A stretch of DNA of 64,000 nucleotides from Epiperipatus broadwayi (GCA_028023455.1 JAQFVV010000254.1:1054001-1118000); one strand, 5' to 3'. Positions 12,063 through 24,822 are shown, numbered from the stretch's first letter. A program made the numbers and translations. The notes: generated by a model not told the origin, from the sequence alone.

Positions 12063-13394
12063 GAAGTAGGATGAGGGACTCTAGAACTAAAAGTATTTAA
12101 ATCAATTTCAAGCAACAAAAGTATAAAGGTATACATAATAAAAAAATTAATACAACTTTCTCTCTTTACATTTAATGTATGCTTTCAAAATCAGTTTCAT
12201 CACTCTATATGTGTAACTATTTTATTAATTTATTTCCTCTTTGTAAATCTAATTTATTTTATAACACGCTTTTGTAAACTGTCTATTTAATTTACTAGTG
12301 CAGTATTCGTGTGTAATTTTAATCAGAAGGGAAATACACCCTATACATGTGCATTGCAACAACAACGAATATTCCATGATGAAAGTGAGATTGTATATGA
12401 AAGAGAAGAGTGAAGATAATAATATTTTTTGGTAAATTAACTCTATTGTGAATAAAGGATAACTTTGAAGAAAAAAAGAAACAATGTGACTCAAAATGTA
12501 AAATTCGTAATAATGGCTTTTTATTATGAATAAGTTTAAGATGTGAATAACATCATTAAGTGGATTTATTAAAAATAAAATGTGTAAAAATAAGATAGTT
12601 CGATTTGTATCACATTATAACGTCAGGTTTTGGCTAGCAATTCTCTTTATATGGTTGAAAACCACTCAGAAAGAAAATTATAGTTGCAGTAAAAAAAAAA
12701 AAAAAATTATAGTTAATTAAGAATTGTCCTCTGGTGTTCAGTGCTTACATTAATAAATAAAGGAAGACATTTTATAATTAAAAGGAGAGTTTGTCATAAG
12801 AGAAATTTTAATGTCTTAAGCTATTCATTATTAATAATGATGATTTCATTATTCGATAAAATGTCTTCGCCAGTTTATTATATTTTTTACGTCAATATAA
12901 TTTATAATGCAGCTAATAGCTATGTTTATTCTTTTAACACAAACGACCATTACGGTAAACGTTAGAGTTTATTTATTTATTGTTTGCTTTTTGTCTGTGA
13001 GATATTTTTATCATCTGATAAATTATTGAAAATATTAAAATATAGATTAGCTTGCATCTAAAACAAATGTTTTTTGTATATTTTCTCTACATTAACTTTA
13101 AGCATAAAGTGCAAACATCTCCTCGAGGTAGGTAATGCTCACAAACAAACAATAATATTTGATCAATCTTCCTTTTAAAAAAAAAGCTGCTATCCATTAA
13201 AAGAAACCCTATCTAGCAGGTATGAATAACCATTTCTTTCACTATGATGGAATAAAGATGAGCCAGTAATAAAATACGCATAACTTCAAAAATGTGTTTT
13301 CTTAACTTTATTATTTCTATTCATGGCTGTATTTTTATTTTTCTTCCTCTCTATATGTAAATATTTTACATTTTAATATGCATCTTTTTATATA
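12063..13394. other. No recognisable feature
   Basis: AT-rich sequence. Two ORFs of 74-81 codons (12249-12494 minus, 12741-12965 plus) are rich in I, Y, S and L, with no motif. A 14-A run lies at about 12692. Confidence 0.35.
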
Positions 13395-13399
13395 TATAT

Positions 13400-13535
13400 A
13401 AATAAATAGAATGGCTTTATTGCTCGGGAGTTCATAAGAAGTTCGAATGTCGGAAATGCCTAAAATGATCCTACTACTGCGCTGAAACATGCAGAGCAAC
13501 GTTTTAAATGATACCATCCAAAGGGTTACCACATA
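13400..13535 (-). repeat. tRNA-derived SINE (family S1)
   Basis: Text such as gaatggctttattgctcggg followed by agttcataagaagttcgaat is the inverted tail and B-box side of the family seen at 1707-2060. The tRNA-like A-box side is decayed (ccatccaaagggttacc). It abuts the microsatellite that follows. Confidence 0.55.
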
Positions 13536-13548
13536 CCATCATCATCAC

Positions 13549-13600
<52 letters not shown>

Positions 13601-13617
13601 TGTTGTTGTTGTTGTTG
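13536..13617. repeat. Trinucleotide microsatellite (ATC, ATT, GTT)
   Basis: Runs of ATC, then about 17 ATT units, then GTT units, ending in ttgttgttgttgttgta. This is simple sequence directly next to a SINE end. Confidence 0.9.
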
Positions 13618-13866
13618 TATTATTTTGGTTTCTGATTATTGTGTATAGTCAACCATTTCTGCTGTCCAATATATTCCTGGATGTGTCTTTGGGTATTATA
13701 TTGCAGACAGAAATTGTTCATCATCATCATCATAACTATTATTATTATTTTGGTTTCTGGTCATTGTGTATGGTCAACCTTTGCTGTTGTCCAACATATT
13801 CCTGGATGTTACTTTGGGTATTATATTGCCGACAAAAATTTTTCCTCCCCTAAGAAATTTATTGTT
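13618..13866. repeat. Two tandem units of about 125 bp
   Basis: Units start at about 13623 and 13748 with ttttggtttctg. Each contains ttgtgtatrgtcaacc, attcctggatgt and ctttgggtattatattgc. The first ends in an ATC run and the spacer in an ATT run. The three overlapping ORFs here (67-81 codons) are a by-product of the repeat and its polypyrimidine-free strand. The origin of the unit is unknown. Confidence 0.75.
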
Positions 13867-14560
13867 TTTCATATTAATATATGAAGTAGTCCATACACAA
13901 AACAAAGTAAATGTAAATACTGAAATGAAAAAACCTCTCACTGCCAATCACAATCTGTCCCAATCATAAAGTGCCAGCCTGTTTATAAAAACAATGGGAC
14001 ACAAAAAATGCCCACTTGTGTAAACTAACTCTAAATCATAAAAAATTTGAATGATTGACCACTGTTATTATCATTGTTGAACATTAAATTGGATCCAGTT
14101 GTAAATAAAACCTTTTTGGTTGCACCTTTACATCAACATTCACTTGATTATAAAAACTGGAGCTAGTAGGGGTAAATGCTGTTAGTTTGATAAATACCTT
14201 GCCACTTTGTGATTGTCATTGTGTGGAAATTTGATCACTTCAATATTTATATTCAACTTGCTGAACTATATTGAGTAGTTACAAATTTATATATGACTTT
14301 GAAATTATTTTTCACAAATGGTTTTAAAATCAGTAGTAATGACTTCAACCTTGTGAGAACTGATCCTTGGTTGCATTGAAAGAGATTTTGTTTGCCTGTG
14401 GATCTGATTTGAAGTCTAGCTTTACTATCACTGATAAAACTTTTTAATTCTATAAGATATGAAGTTAATGTGCATAAAAAGTTTTATTATTTAATAAAAT
14501 AATCTGACATTATTGACTGACACTAAGCAGAGATTTAGACATTTTAAAATATATATATAT

Positions 14561-14775
14561 AACAATAAAAACAATATATATATAACGGTAATTAACTATT
14601 ATATACAGTCTTTCAATTCTCAGAAGTACTTTTGGTTAATTTCTTAACCTGCCTCAACTGCCATTAAATAATGGCAGTTCAAGCAGGTTAAGGAACTAAC
14701 CGAAAGTACTTCTGAGGATTGAAAGATTCTATATAATAGTTAATTACTGTTATATTTATTCTTTTTTATTGTTAC
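14561..14775. mobile_element. Palindromic MITE, about 215 bp
   Basis: Arms of about 105 bp meet at actgccattaaataatggca (about 14658-14677). Left-arm features such as ctttcaattctcagaagtac and ggttaatttcttaacctgc recur inverted at 14680-14735. The outer ends aacaataaaaa and ttattgtt (about 14773) also pair. It is non-coding. TA-rich flanks prevent defining a target duplication. Confidence 0.75.
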
Positions 14776-14822
14776 TATAATAGTTTTTTAATTAACAGAT
14801 ATTATATTTGTATTATATATAT

Positions 14823-14963
14823 ACAAAAAAACTCTGGAATTAATTCTACAATATTCAATATACCAATATAAAAATAAATAAATAATAGGTTTAGCCAGAT
14901 TACAGAATATACAACATCCGCATAGCATTTTGAATATTGTAGAGTTTACTCCAGTTTTTTTCA
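14823..14963. mobile_element. Short MITE with 38-bp terminal inverted repeats
   Basis: The left arm (acaaaaaaactctggaatta, then ctacaatattcaata) pairs with the right arm (tgaatattgtagagtttact, then ccagttttttt) at 14928-14963. The centre of about 65 bp is unrelated. The right arm of the same family is found alone at 42285-42338. Confidence 0.7.
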
Positions 14964-15269
14964 TTTATTATATTTATTTTACCAGATTATACATATATTA
15001 AATTTGATTGAACTCATAGTTGGATTATTCATAATTATAAACCATATGGAAACAGCCCATATTTATTTATACCAACAATTTCCAATCTATTGTTAATGAA
15101 ATCTTTTTAAGCAAAAGCTCCATTCTATCATTCACTCCACTCTAAGTTGTTAATATAGACAATTAAGTTAATACTTGGACTGAAGCAAATTGATATTTTT
15201 AATTTATAAATGTTTAAATAAAAAAACCATATTAAACAGGTAAATATAAGTTTTAATAATTGCCTAATA

Positions 15270-15781
15270 CAGGAGTGGGCAAATAGCAACTCGAGGGCCA
15301 ATGCGGCCTGCTAAGAGTTTTTATGTGGCCCACCAAGATAATCAGAAAAATACGCCTTGAACTGAGATTTTCTTCCCATGCATGACCGAAGATTCACCTC
15401 ATATTTTCCACTAGGATGGCCATGTTAATACACATGTGCAGTGTAGATATGATGTGCAGTGTAGATATGATGTGCAGTGCTTTTCCAGTTGATCTGGTTA
15501 ATTTCAATTTTGTCTTTGCATTAGCAAATATATACATTTCCGACTTTAGTGAAATCATGAACCCTCTGAAAAAATGTAAAATCAGGGATGAATGTTGTGT
15601 GTTTAATGAAGAATGGACAAACAAATATTTCTTTGAAAATACAGTGAATAAAGCAGTGTGTTTATTGTGTTATGAAAAAAAGATGCGACCCTCTGCTAAC
15701 TTTTACTTCCACAAAGTGGCCCCCAATGCGGCCCTCTGCCAACCTATGTGGCACCCAAGCCAAAACAATTGCCCACCCCTG
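15270..15781 (+). mobile_element. Internally deleted hAT transposon, 512 bp, exact 8-bp TSD
   Basis: The ends are CAGGAGTGGGCAAAT and, inverted on the right, CAGGGGTGGGCAATT. GCCTAATA occurs immediately outside both (15262-15269 and 15782-15789), the 8-bp duplication expected of hAT. Inside, the plus strand from about 15558 reads MNPLKKCKIRDECCVFNEEW and continues with TNKYFF and CLLCYEKK to about 15690. This resembles the N-terminus of the GTF2IRD2/ZBED-like hAT transposases abundant in invertebrates. The frame then runs straight into the right terminus, so the catalytic domain is deleted. An 18-bp repeat (tgtgcagtgtagatatga) is present near 15434-15478. Confidence 0.9.
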
Positions 15782-15789
15782 GCCTAATA

Positions 15790-17375
15790 GATAGTTGTAT
15801 TTAAACTTTCAAACCTCACTGCTATTGTTTATTAGTCTATTTTCAAAACAGGTTGCATTTATCTGTTAATGAAGATTATTTAAATTTCTAGGAATTAAAA
15901 ATTTCAATCCATTACGGTTCTAGTAAGGCTTTGTTGTGTGTGCTAAAATTTTAGACTAGAATGGAATGTGTGATCCTCCTTTTACTTAAAAATATTGCTT
16001 TGACAACTGATTAAAAATTGTTTCAGGCTGCTTTCATGAGATATATATCATGTCTGCTGCAAGTTCCAGATGTTCCAAGACTCCACCTCACCTAATACAG
16101 ATGCACTGAGAGTTAGATTTTACATTGATGGAAAGTCTTATTATGAATGATTTCCAAAACATGATGAGAATTCTAATAAATTAAGATACAACTGTATGTC
16201 TATCTATAGTATGCACTGCCATCAAGATTGATTTGATTCATTATGGCTGCTTATAAAATTTTCAATATAATATTCAGGTATAGTTCCATAGTTTAAAATA
16301 ACACAAATCTGAAGTTATCATCACACTGCTATGTTCATAATAAGAAATTAAATAACCTAAGCAAAAAATATAAGGTAAAATGAAACAAATGTAAGTAAGA
16401 TAAAAATAAAAATACAACCCTTCCTTAGTAATTAAATCGTCCAGCATAATTAATATGATAACATCTGTTTTCTACTCCAATGCCATCTAGCGTCAACTTC
16501 AACCATTAGTGATTATCATTTACATATAAAATATTGTCATTGATTGTTTGATAAAAGCAAAAGCTAGGAATCGGTCTAAGGGTGGGGATTTAAATACTGA
16601 GAATAAGGATTTTATATGCCACTGGTTAACTTTATGCAAACTTATACTTGGTATAATTGCTGAGAGATTCTTGACTTACATTTAAGGAGTAGCTACATCA
16701 CATATCTTACAATCCTTCTTAAAATTGTTAGACAAAAAAAGATATACCTCAGATTTGTTAAACTAATTTAGGCTATTCAAGGAAGGTTTTCAGAATATGT
16801 AAATTGTAATGTACTTCTGTCCGGCTTTAATAGAAAAATTTAGCTTTAATAATACAAAAAAAAACTAAATGAGTGTTTTACTCATATCACATTCCCAAAT
16901 GTTAATCAGCTGATTTCTGATAAAATAAATTGGTTGTTTTGGGCATTAATAGCTTTACTGATACTGCTGATGGTTTTAATAAACATCACAAGATGTGGGA
17001 CGCATCTCTCCAGAGGAGATTAAGCTAGTGAATCAAAAATAGCTACATATATTTTGTTAGGATTAATTGATTGTCTTTGAATAATGTTAAGGTTGGCTAA
17101 AGATTATTTTGATTTTTTTTTTCTTTTTACAGTTACATGAATTGTTTCCATGATCTAGTTTTAATTGCTAAATGCTTTTACAAACTTGTTATACATATTC
17201 AACTGTTAGCATTAACATACATGATAGTATATAACACAATGTTTCAAATACTATTATTCTCTTCTTAGTGTGTTCTTGGACTAATCAGTTACAGCATTAG
17301 CATAGAAATTGAATGGGTAATTTCTAAACTCATGAATGCTGAATTTAAAGTGATACTTTAACCATTTAGATTAGA
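15790..17375. other. No recognisable feature
   Basis: AT-rich sequence without long ORFs, clear repeats or RNA-like folds. I find no member of the families defined elsewhere in the window. Confidence 0.4.
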
Positions 17376-17379
17376 TCAG

Positions 17380-17595
17380 TGACAAGAGCTTATTTGGTTA
17401 GAGTATTATCTTAAATTCAATATTCATGAATCTAAAAGGCACTCATTCAATTCCAGGGCTAATACTGTCACCGGTAAAAAAGGCCAACAACCTTCAATTA
17501 AATATATTTTAAAGTTGAAATAAAGCTTGAATTTGCCTAAAAGCATTTAACAATTAAAACTAGGTAGTGGATTAAGTCCAGCATATAACATTCCA
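17380..17595 (+). repeat. tRNA-derived SINE (family S3)
   Basis: It contains a D-arm-like ttatttggttagagtattat and a B-box-like cattcaattccag. The tail follows: aaagttgaaataaagcttga, then gcctaaaagcatttaacaat and taagtccagcatataac. The same tail lies at 59940-60035. The tRNA portion is well enough kept to show the A-box/B-box spacing but not a full cloverleaf. Confidence 0.6.
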
Positions 17596-17769
17596 TCAGC
17601 ACAAGCTTTCAGACAAACAATATTTTTCATAATTTTATTATTGGTAAAAATTAAAATAAAACGGTGTTTTTCTTCTTATTTGTGCATTTATGGTGGCATC
17701 ACTCTTTAAGAAATGATTTATTACTTAACTAAGTTGTTCAGCAGGTTAATCTTTCCCTGCAGAAATTTC

Positions 17770-17962
17770 TTGATATCTAGGTGCAGTGCTCTCAGATCCA
17801 AGGCTCCTTTCTGAAAAGCCACAAACTAGAAACTAGTCTGGGATATTGAATGAGGAAATACTAGATATGGATTTTATGCACAAACCTTCTTGCATCTATT
17901 AATTCCTCTGGCTTGCATTGAATGACATTACTATATAGAGAGCTTGGCATCTGTGTAATTGT
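17770..17962 (-). repeat. Family P fragment, inverted head block
   Basis: The order is tctaggtgcagtgctctcag, ctagaaactagtctgg, ggattttatgcacaaacctt, cttgcattgaatgacattac, atagagagcttggc, ending catctgtgt. It matches the inverted head at 50400-50610 but ends like the 9457-9560 copy, so the two may form a subfamily. Confidence 0.7.
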
Positions 17963-18354
17963 TTTTTTTTCTTTAGATGTTTCATCTTATCATTTATTTA
18001 ATGTTCCTTAATGATAAATTTATGGATAATCATTTATCATGAGAATTTGTTCTACACAGAGCTTTTTTTCTCTAAATTACTGGTTTTTGAATGAAATTTC
18101 ATTCTCTCTGTTCCAAAATGATAGTCCAGTTTCATATTTGGTATGATAATCAATGTATATGCTAATAATTTTCTCTCTGTGTATGTTAACTTTCTATGAA
18201 CATTAGTTTTTACTTTCAACATAAGACAGTCTTGTCACAAGAATCTCTAAGAATGCTAAGATGTATCTTTGTTTTACTTCTGCTATGAATTGAAGTGAAA
18301 CAGATATGTTGTTGATGTGTGTACAATATTTGAAATGATACTTTTACCATATAG

Positions 18355-18470
18355 TCAGCTCTGCATGATTTAGTGCAATGGTAAAGTATCGGATTCTGGA
18401 GTGGAAGGTAATTGGATAGATTCCAGTACTGACACTTCCTCTTGAGCAATAAAATCATTTGATTATTTTA
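18355..18470 (+). repeat. tRNA-derived SINE (family S1-like)
   Basis: It contains tttagtgcaatggtaaagta (A-box-like) and ggatagattccagtactg (B-box-like), with a tail cttgagcaataaaatcattt that resembles the inverted tail at 13400. The 80-codon minus ORF over this stretch is incidental. Confidence 0.55.
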
Positions 18471-19281
18471 TCATATAGTCTTATAGCAAATGAGTCATCA
18501 ACATAGTTGTTTCAAGATCTTCATGCAAACATTGCTGATTGAATATGATCAGTGATGAACTCGTAGTCCTATCTTATGTTGGAAGACTTCTGAGTTATAC
18601 TGAAAGTATATTGTTGTTATGCAAATTACTAAGAGTCCCATAATAATATCAATATGAAGAGTTTTCTTATTTTTCAGTTATTATTTTCATTAAATATTTA
18701 TTTATAATAGACAAAACATTATTGGAGACATTTGTAAATAAATTTTAAACATCAAAGCATACTAAGATAACCAATCTATTCTCATGTTTTTCATTAACTT
18801 TCTAAAGTGCTTGAAATCTATGACAAAGACCTTGTCTTACATGCCAAAAGATTAAAAACTTTAAAAAGAAATCTTAACAAATTTTAACGCAGGTGAAATT
18901 TTTAGAACTAACAATAGGTCTAAAGGAATATAATGATTATGGATTTTACATAATATTTAGTAATGAAATTGTGTCTTATGTAAAAAAGAGATTAAATGAA
19001 AATAATAACAAATCAGTTCTTCATAACACCAACATACAACATATAATTTTTCCAAAAATAAATTAAGGTAATTATGAATCCACTATTATCATCCCTAATT
19101 ATAAATATTTATATGAAAGAGTTTGAAATTACAGCCATAAATACACCTTTAATTCTACCAAAAATCTGCCCTTCACTTTGTATGTGATGTATTTATTAAA
19201 TGTCCATATGGTTAAGAATTATTCCAAATACTTTGATCACACATAAACAACATATCCCCATCATTTAAATTTACAATAGAA

Positions 19282-19905
19282 TTTAAATAAACATTTATTT
19301 TATATAGCGCATGTTTATAAATTGTAATACATTAAAGATCAGCCTTTCAAGCTACTGTGTAGATGCTTTTTACAAGTGTTAATAATAAATGAATACTTTC
19401 ACTCCCAACACGAGATATAGTATTTAAGAAAGAATAAAATAAATCCACTTATTCTTTCCAGCCCAAATGCTTATATATGGGCAAATCTTAAGTACTGGAA
19501 GTGAAAACGTGAGGATAGACCACTCATTTTAAATTACTGTTTACGATGTCTGAATGAATGACATCGACGAAATTATCTTTAATGTATTACAATTTATAAA
19601 CATGCGCTATATAAAATAAATGCTTATTTACATATATTTAAGTTTCATTTGAGAATGACCTTTAGTAAATTCTAGATATTTCGTCGTCATTTATTCAGAC
19701 ATCGTAAACAGTAATTTAAAGTGAGTGATCTATCCTCATGCTTTCACTTCCAGTACTTAAGATTTGCCATATATAAGCATTTGGGTTGGAAACAGTAAGT
19801 GGATTTATTTTATTCTTTCTTAAATACTATATCTCATGTTGGGAGTGAAAGTATTCATTTAGTGTGCGTATGCACAGTAGCTTGAAAGGCTGATCTTTAA
19901 TGTAA
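19282..19905. mobile_element. Nested inverted-repeat element, arms about 240 bp
   Basis: The left arm (19328-19573) returns inverted at 19678-19905. Paired landmarks include ctttcactcccaacacgaga, agtactggaagtgaaaacgt and gtttacgatgtctgaatgaa. In addition, a 55-bp block just outside the left arm (19282-19338, with ttatatagcgcatgtttata) is repeated inverted in the loop at 19577-19632. The structure is thus a shorter element with 55-bp TIRs (19282-19632) plus an inverted second copy of its interior. No ORF is present. The type is unknown. Confidence 0.75.
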
Positions 19906-20045
19906 TAGAATTTAAGATATTGGCATTTTTAGATGTTCTTATGATAAGATTTTATCATGGTAGAATCAAAACTGCAATTTATAGAAAATGCACACTCACA
20001 GGAATATATATATTACATTATATAAATATGAAGAGATAATATCCA

Positions 20046-20551
20046 TATATAGATATGAGAATATCCATTAATTAGAGAAACACTTTAACTTTTGATGTTA
20101 CTAAGAAACTATTAATTACTATAATAGACAATTCTTGAGGCAAAGCAAGTTTTTCTCACAACAGCTCTTTTGTTGAGGGGGGGGGGCTAAAGCAAAAGGA
20201 ATTCTCTTTTACGTTAAACCCAATTTCTTATATGGATTTAAACCCAGAAAGCTATTTATTATACGTGTGAAATGTGAAAGAATAACATCTTTCTTCACAT
20301 TCTGCAAATAATATTTTTAACTTCTCCAGAAAGTTGTATATGTTGAATTAAATATTTATATAGATTTTATTGTGCTTTAAAGACCTCCAACAAAATAACT
20401 ATTGTGAGGAAAACTTGCTTTGTCTCGGGAATTGTCAATCAGTACTAAATGATGGTGTCTTAGTAACATCAAAAGTTAAAGTGTTTCTCTAATTAATGGA
20501 TATTCTCATATCTATATAATAAAATCCATATAAATATTTAATTCAAATTAT
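20046..20551. mobile_element. Nested inverted-repeat element, arms about 130 bp
   Basis: The left arm 20046-20176 (gagaatatccattaattaga, aacttttgatgttactaag, aaagcaagtttttctcac) pairs with 20386-20520. A separate 30-bp inverted pair, gaattaaatatttatatag (20344-20375) and taaatatttaattcaaat (about 20531-20548), brackets the right arm. This is the same architecture as the preceding element but with unrelated sequence. A run of ten G lies at about 20177. Confidence 0.7.
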
Positions 20552-23500
20552 GTTATATGTATACACTGTAGATAATATGTGATAAAATATAATCTACCAG
20601 TGTATGTAGATAATTATTCACTATTATGGTAATACATCTTTGATACAAAATAATATTTGTTACTTTGATGAATCAAGAATTTGATACACCATATCTTTGT
20701 CAAAGCATGATTACAACAAATATTAGTGAATATATTAGCATATTTGCATGTGTATAAACATATTGCAAACTAGTCACTGATTATCACAGATATTAACATA
20801 TTTGCATGCATAAATTAACCTTGTGGCTGATTTATTGCCATATGATAGAAACACAAAATAGATATTATACTAACATTTGTTATAAATATTAATCATCAGC
20901 TAACATTAAGAAAAACATTAAATTGCTAACAAAAATACATCAGAAAACAAACTAATAAATAATTGAATGCTCTCACACATATCAGGAATAGAAGACAAAC
21001 TAAAGATAATCCGTAATCATTATACTATCAAAGCAATATTCCCAAGGCATAGCACAATATACTCTTTAAACCTTAGGTTGAAATGTTAAAAAACAATAAC
21101 TGAATCTATGAAATTCCATATGAATATTGAAAGTCACACACATATATTGATCAAATTAGTCATACCATTGAAAAATGAAAAAAAAAGATAAAACAATGAT
21201 CTGAGAAATAAAAAGAGAGAGTTTTAAAGTAGCTTCCCATATTGGGCAGAAAGAATAAAATTTTAAAAAAGATAATTTAAAGAAGCTTCTTACATAATAA
21301 TATCAATCTTATAAATCAAAATAGTATGAGAATCTATAATGTTTGATTGCTCTTAAAAAAAATCAAATGGTAAAATCAGAAGCACTCTCATGGATAAATA
21401 CTAAAAAAATTACAGACTGTTGTCTTTGATAGAATAGCCTAGTTCATCAGAGTATAAGCTTATGTTATGTTTCACAAATCAGAATATCACTGGTTAAATT
21501 CCCATGTTAGCTGTAACTAGACAGATCAGCAACTATAGGAAAGAGAGAACCCTAGTACTCAAAATATTATAATCCATGCTAAATCTGCATGTTATTAGTA
21601 AGAATTGAAGCCATTATCTAATTAAATTGTTAGTTACTTTTATAACAAATTTAATTTAAAAATTCAACTAGATAATGACAAAATAGTACAACACATAATT
21701 ATAAATTTAACCAATCCATGTGATCTCAGGAATTATTTTCTTCACTCCTTTCAGAAGACATCTATTGTAAATTTCAGTATCTGTATTCTTCAGTTGAGTT
21801 GCTGACTAAGTCATTCATTAATAAAAACTATGGATTTAAACCCATAAATGATTCTGGGATCTTCAGCCATCTTCACCTTTTTTTACACTATCAAAATAGC
21901 TTGAAATTAAAAAAAAGCTCAATATTTTGAACCAAATCAATTTTCTTGTATATGAATCTGTTATTAGGCCATTAAATATATTTTTAATGACCTCAATTTT
22001 GAATTAGCTATAAAATCTTTTCCCTATTGACTAATACAATTTATATCATAAAGTATCACATCTTTCTCTGCTACATTTAATATATTATTTTATGGGTCTC
22101 TTTGTTCTACTTTAGTGCCATCTATTGTAAATTTCAATAGTCAATAAACTCTAGATGGTAATGCTAATATATACTTATATATTGTAACCAAAAAGCCCTT
22201 ACCCCAGATTGTAACAGTCTAAATTAATAATACAATACACAGCTATTACCATACAATCTAATCATAGCCAGGGTACACCGCGAAGCTAAACTGTATTATT
22301 CTTTTAATTAACTATAATTCTTCTTAATTACTAGATGTGAAATAGCATTCTCAAACCTTAATTTATGATTTATAATTATTCTTTTTTAAAACCATCCTAT
22401 GACCTTAATTTACACTTTTTATTTGTTTAAGACCCAATGGCAGACCATAGACAGGATGGCACAATCTATTAAACCGCTAATCATTATATGATAAATACGG
22501 GCCATTAAACCAAATAGTAATAATTATAATCTGCTCCATAACATCATAAATGGAACTCAAAATGCTATATAGATTAAATGCTTTGCAATGGAAACTGTAA
22601 AATTAATAAATATATTTTGCTTTAAAGTGTAAGAAGAGTGGAATGTTGTTATTATATGTTACATAAAAAAAGCAAAAATAAAGAAGGAAAGAGGAAGTAC
22701 TGAATTTTAAGTTCATTTCTTCATTAACCCAAATATTAAATTAAATCAATAGCAATGAAGCTCTTAGTGATAGATAAGGCATCTTTTATAATTTTAGAAA
22801 ATAGATTCAGTTGTCCTACTGGCTAGCAAATTTATTATTAATTTAGGTAATAATGTTGTGAATATCAACAGAAATAATCTGGATATACTCCAGAATTGAC
22901 AAAGCAAAGCAGTAGTGATGCAGAAGGTAAATGGAATTTTATTATATCTCATACATCACAAAATACCCAAGAATAACCATTAAAATACTCCCTAGATACT
23001 CCAGTAAACCTTGTATACATCATCATCAGGGACAAAATGTGCACTACTATTTATAGTCTATTTACTATGATGGATTTCTGACTCTATATGTAACTAATAG
23101 CAATGGTACAAATAAGTTAGGTTATCAAATTAATATTTATTTATGACTCAATAAGTATTAAAATAGTAATTGGTTAACAATATTCATAATTTTATATAAA
23201 CGATAAATAACATAAAATAAAATCACATATAATTGTTTCACATGTATGTATTTCTGTGCATGGTTATGTGCATGAGTTTCAGATAATACAATCTAAAATT
23301 TTATTACAAATGTATTGATTTTTATTTTTATGGGGATGAGAGAGATTAAAATTCAGACAATGGCACCTCCAATACATAAAAACCAGAACCAATGCACTTA
23401 TACCAACATTATAATAACAATGACAACAATTGGAATCGATAACTATGAAATTTGACAATAATGAGATATAAAATCAAAAGAAACTTGAACTCCAACTCAG

Positions 23501-24822
23501 CGGAGTTGGGATATCATGTAATTTACCTATAATAAATTGTGATCATAATTCATTTAATGCCCTTTTATGGCTGATGGCAGAACACATGCAACAAACATTA
23601 AGAGGAGTGAAACCATGTAAGTAATATAAGGTATGGAGACTCTACTCTAACATATATTTGTATAAAGAGAATCAATAATATACCTGCAGGCATATTCATC
23701 CACACAAGGAATAATGAGCAGTAAGTACCCTGTGAATTTCCTAACCATCATCAAAGTAACTAGGTAATTGCAGAATGTTCAGTGGATTAACCATCAGCAC
23801 TGAAACAAACTTAAAGAATATACAAACCAACAGTAATAATTATTTTGCAAATTAATCATCAACACAGAATGATATAAAGAATATAATATGAACACTTACT
23901 TCCCAGATAAATTAGAAACAAATCACTCTCATTAATCTACTAAATTGGAAGGCACATGCTATTTTACAAGTGTAATTCAAGACCAAAAGCTGTAATAAAA
24001 CTCTATTACAGGAAACAGTTGAGCTAACAGCTGACCATAGAATAAATGGTGTGAAAGAATATTACCTAATTATATGACATGTGTATAAGCACAGAACCCT
24101 AGAAAAATGTACAGGATTAAGCCATATGATAATGTTTCATTATAGATTCATTGTATGAATCATGAGACCCTTCTACAAGTGCTGTTCCCTAAATTGACTC
24201 TTGTCAGACCCTACATCCATATTAACAAGTAATTATTTTACACAAGAAATTATATATATACCATGAACTTTACATATTTACAAGATAACATAAAATAAAA
24301 CATAAAATGTATGTTCATTAAATTACTACACTAGGTTCAAATACATGTTATTTAAATCCATTGGTTATTAGCCAATCAATTAATAGCACACTTCTTAAAC
24401 TTAATGACAAATGTAATTCAAATAAATATTTCTCTTTTTTTAAAAAAACAACAGCATAGAATCTTAAAAGTTGATTATATGCTTCTTCATCTCCATTTAT
24501 AAGGAATACCCATAAGTTAGTTAATATGTACACAGGTTCTCTGAGAATCTGTGATATTTGAGAGTTAATATAGATATTTAAATCAAATAATCCTTGAAAG
24601 TTAATGATATTGCATAGCTTTGTTTTAGATATCATTCTGAAATTGAAATGATTTACTATCTTTGATTTATGAATGTTGAAGACAAAGAAGGATAGTTTCC
24701 TGGTCAGCTGTTATTTTTTTGAACACTATTGAAATTTCAAGAAGATAACTCACAATGTTGTTTCTAATATAAGTTCAGAGGGAAACCATAATTAATTCTT
24801 CATCGTCCAGACAATAGTACAC
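20552..24822. other. No recognisable feature
   Basis: About 4.3 kb of AT-rich DNA. I could not assign any part to a repeat family. The motif gccatctattgtaaatttca occurs near 21757 and 22120, which may mark an undefined repeat. The 95-codon minus ORF at 24348-24635 has no recognisable domain. Confidence 0.4.

Noticed and set aside
13400-13970. CRISPR-like array
   Set aside because: Direct repeats are 125 bp and only two, in eukaryotic DNA with microsatellites; no spacer pattern.
15416-15787. 123-codon ORF as a zinc-finger host gene
   Set aside because: It lies wholly between hAT termini with 8-bp duplications; it is a deleted transposase start plus terminal sequence.
19861-19905. MicroRNA hairpin from the large inverted repeat
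   Set aside because: Arms of 240 bp are far longer than miRNA precursors and belong to a mobile-element palindrome.
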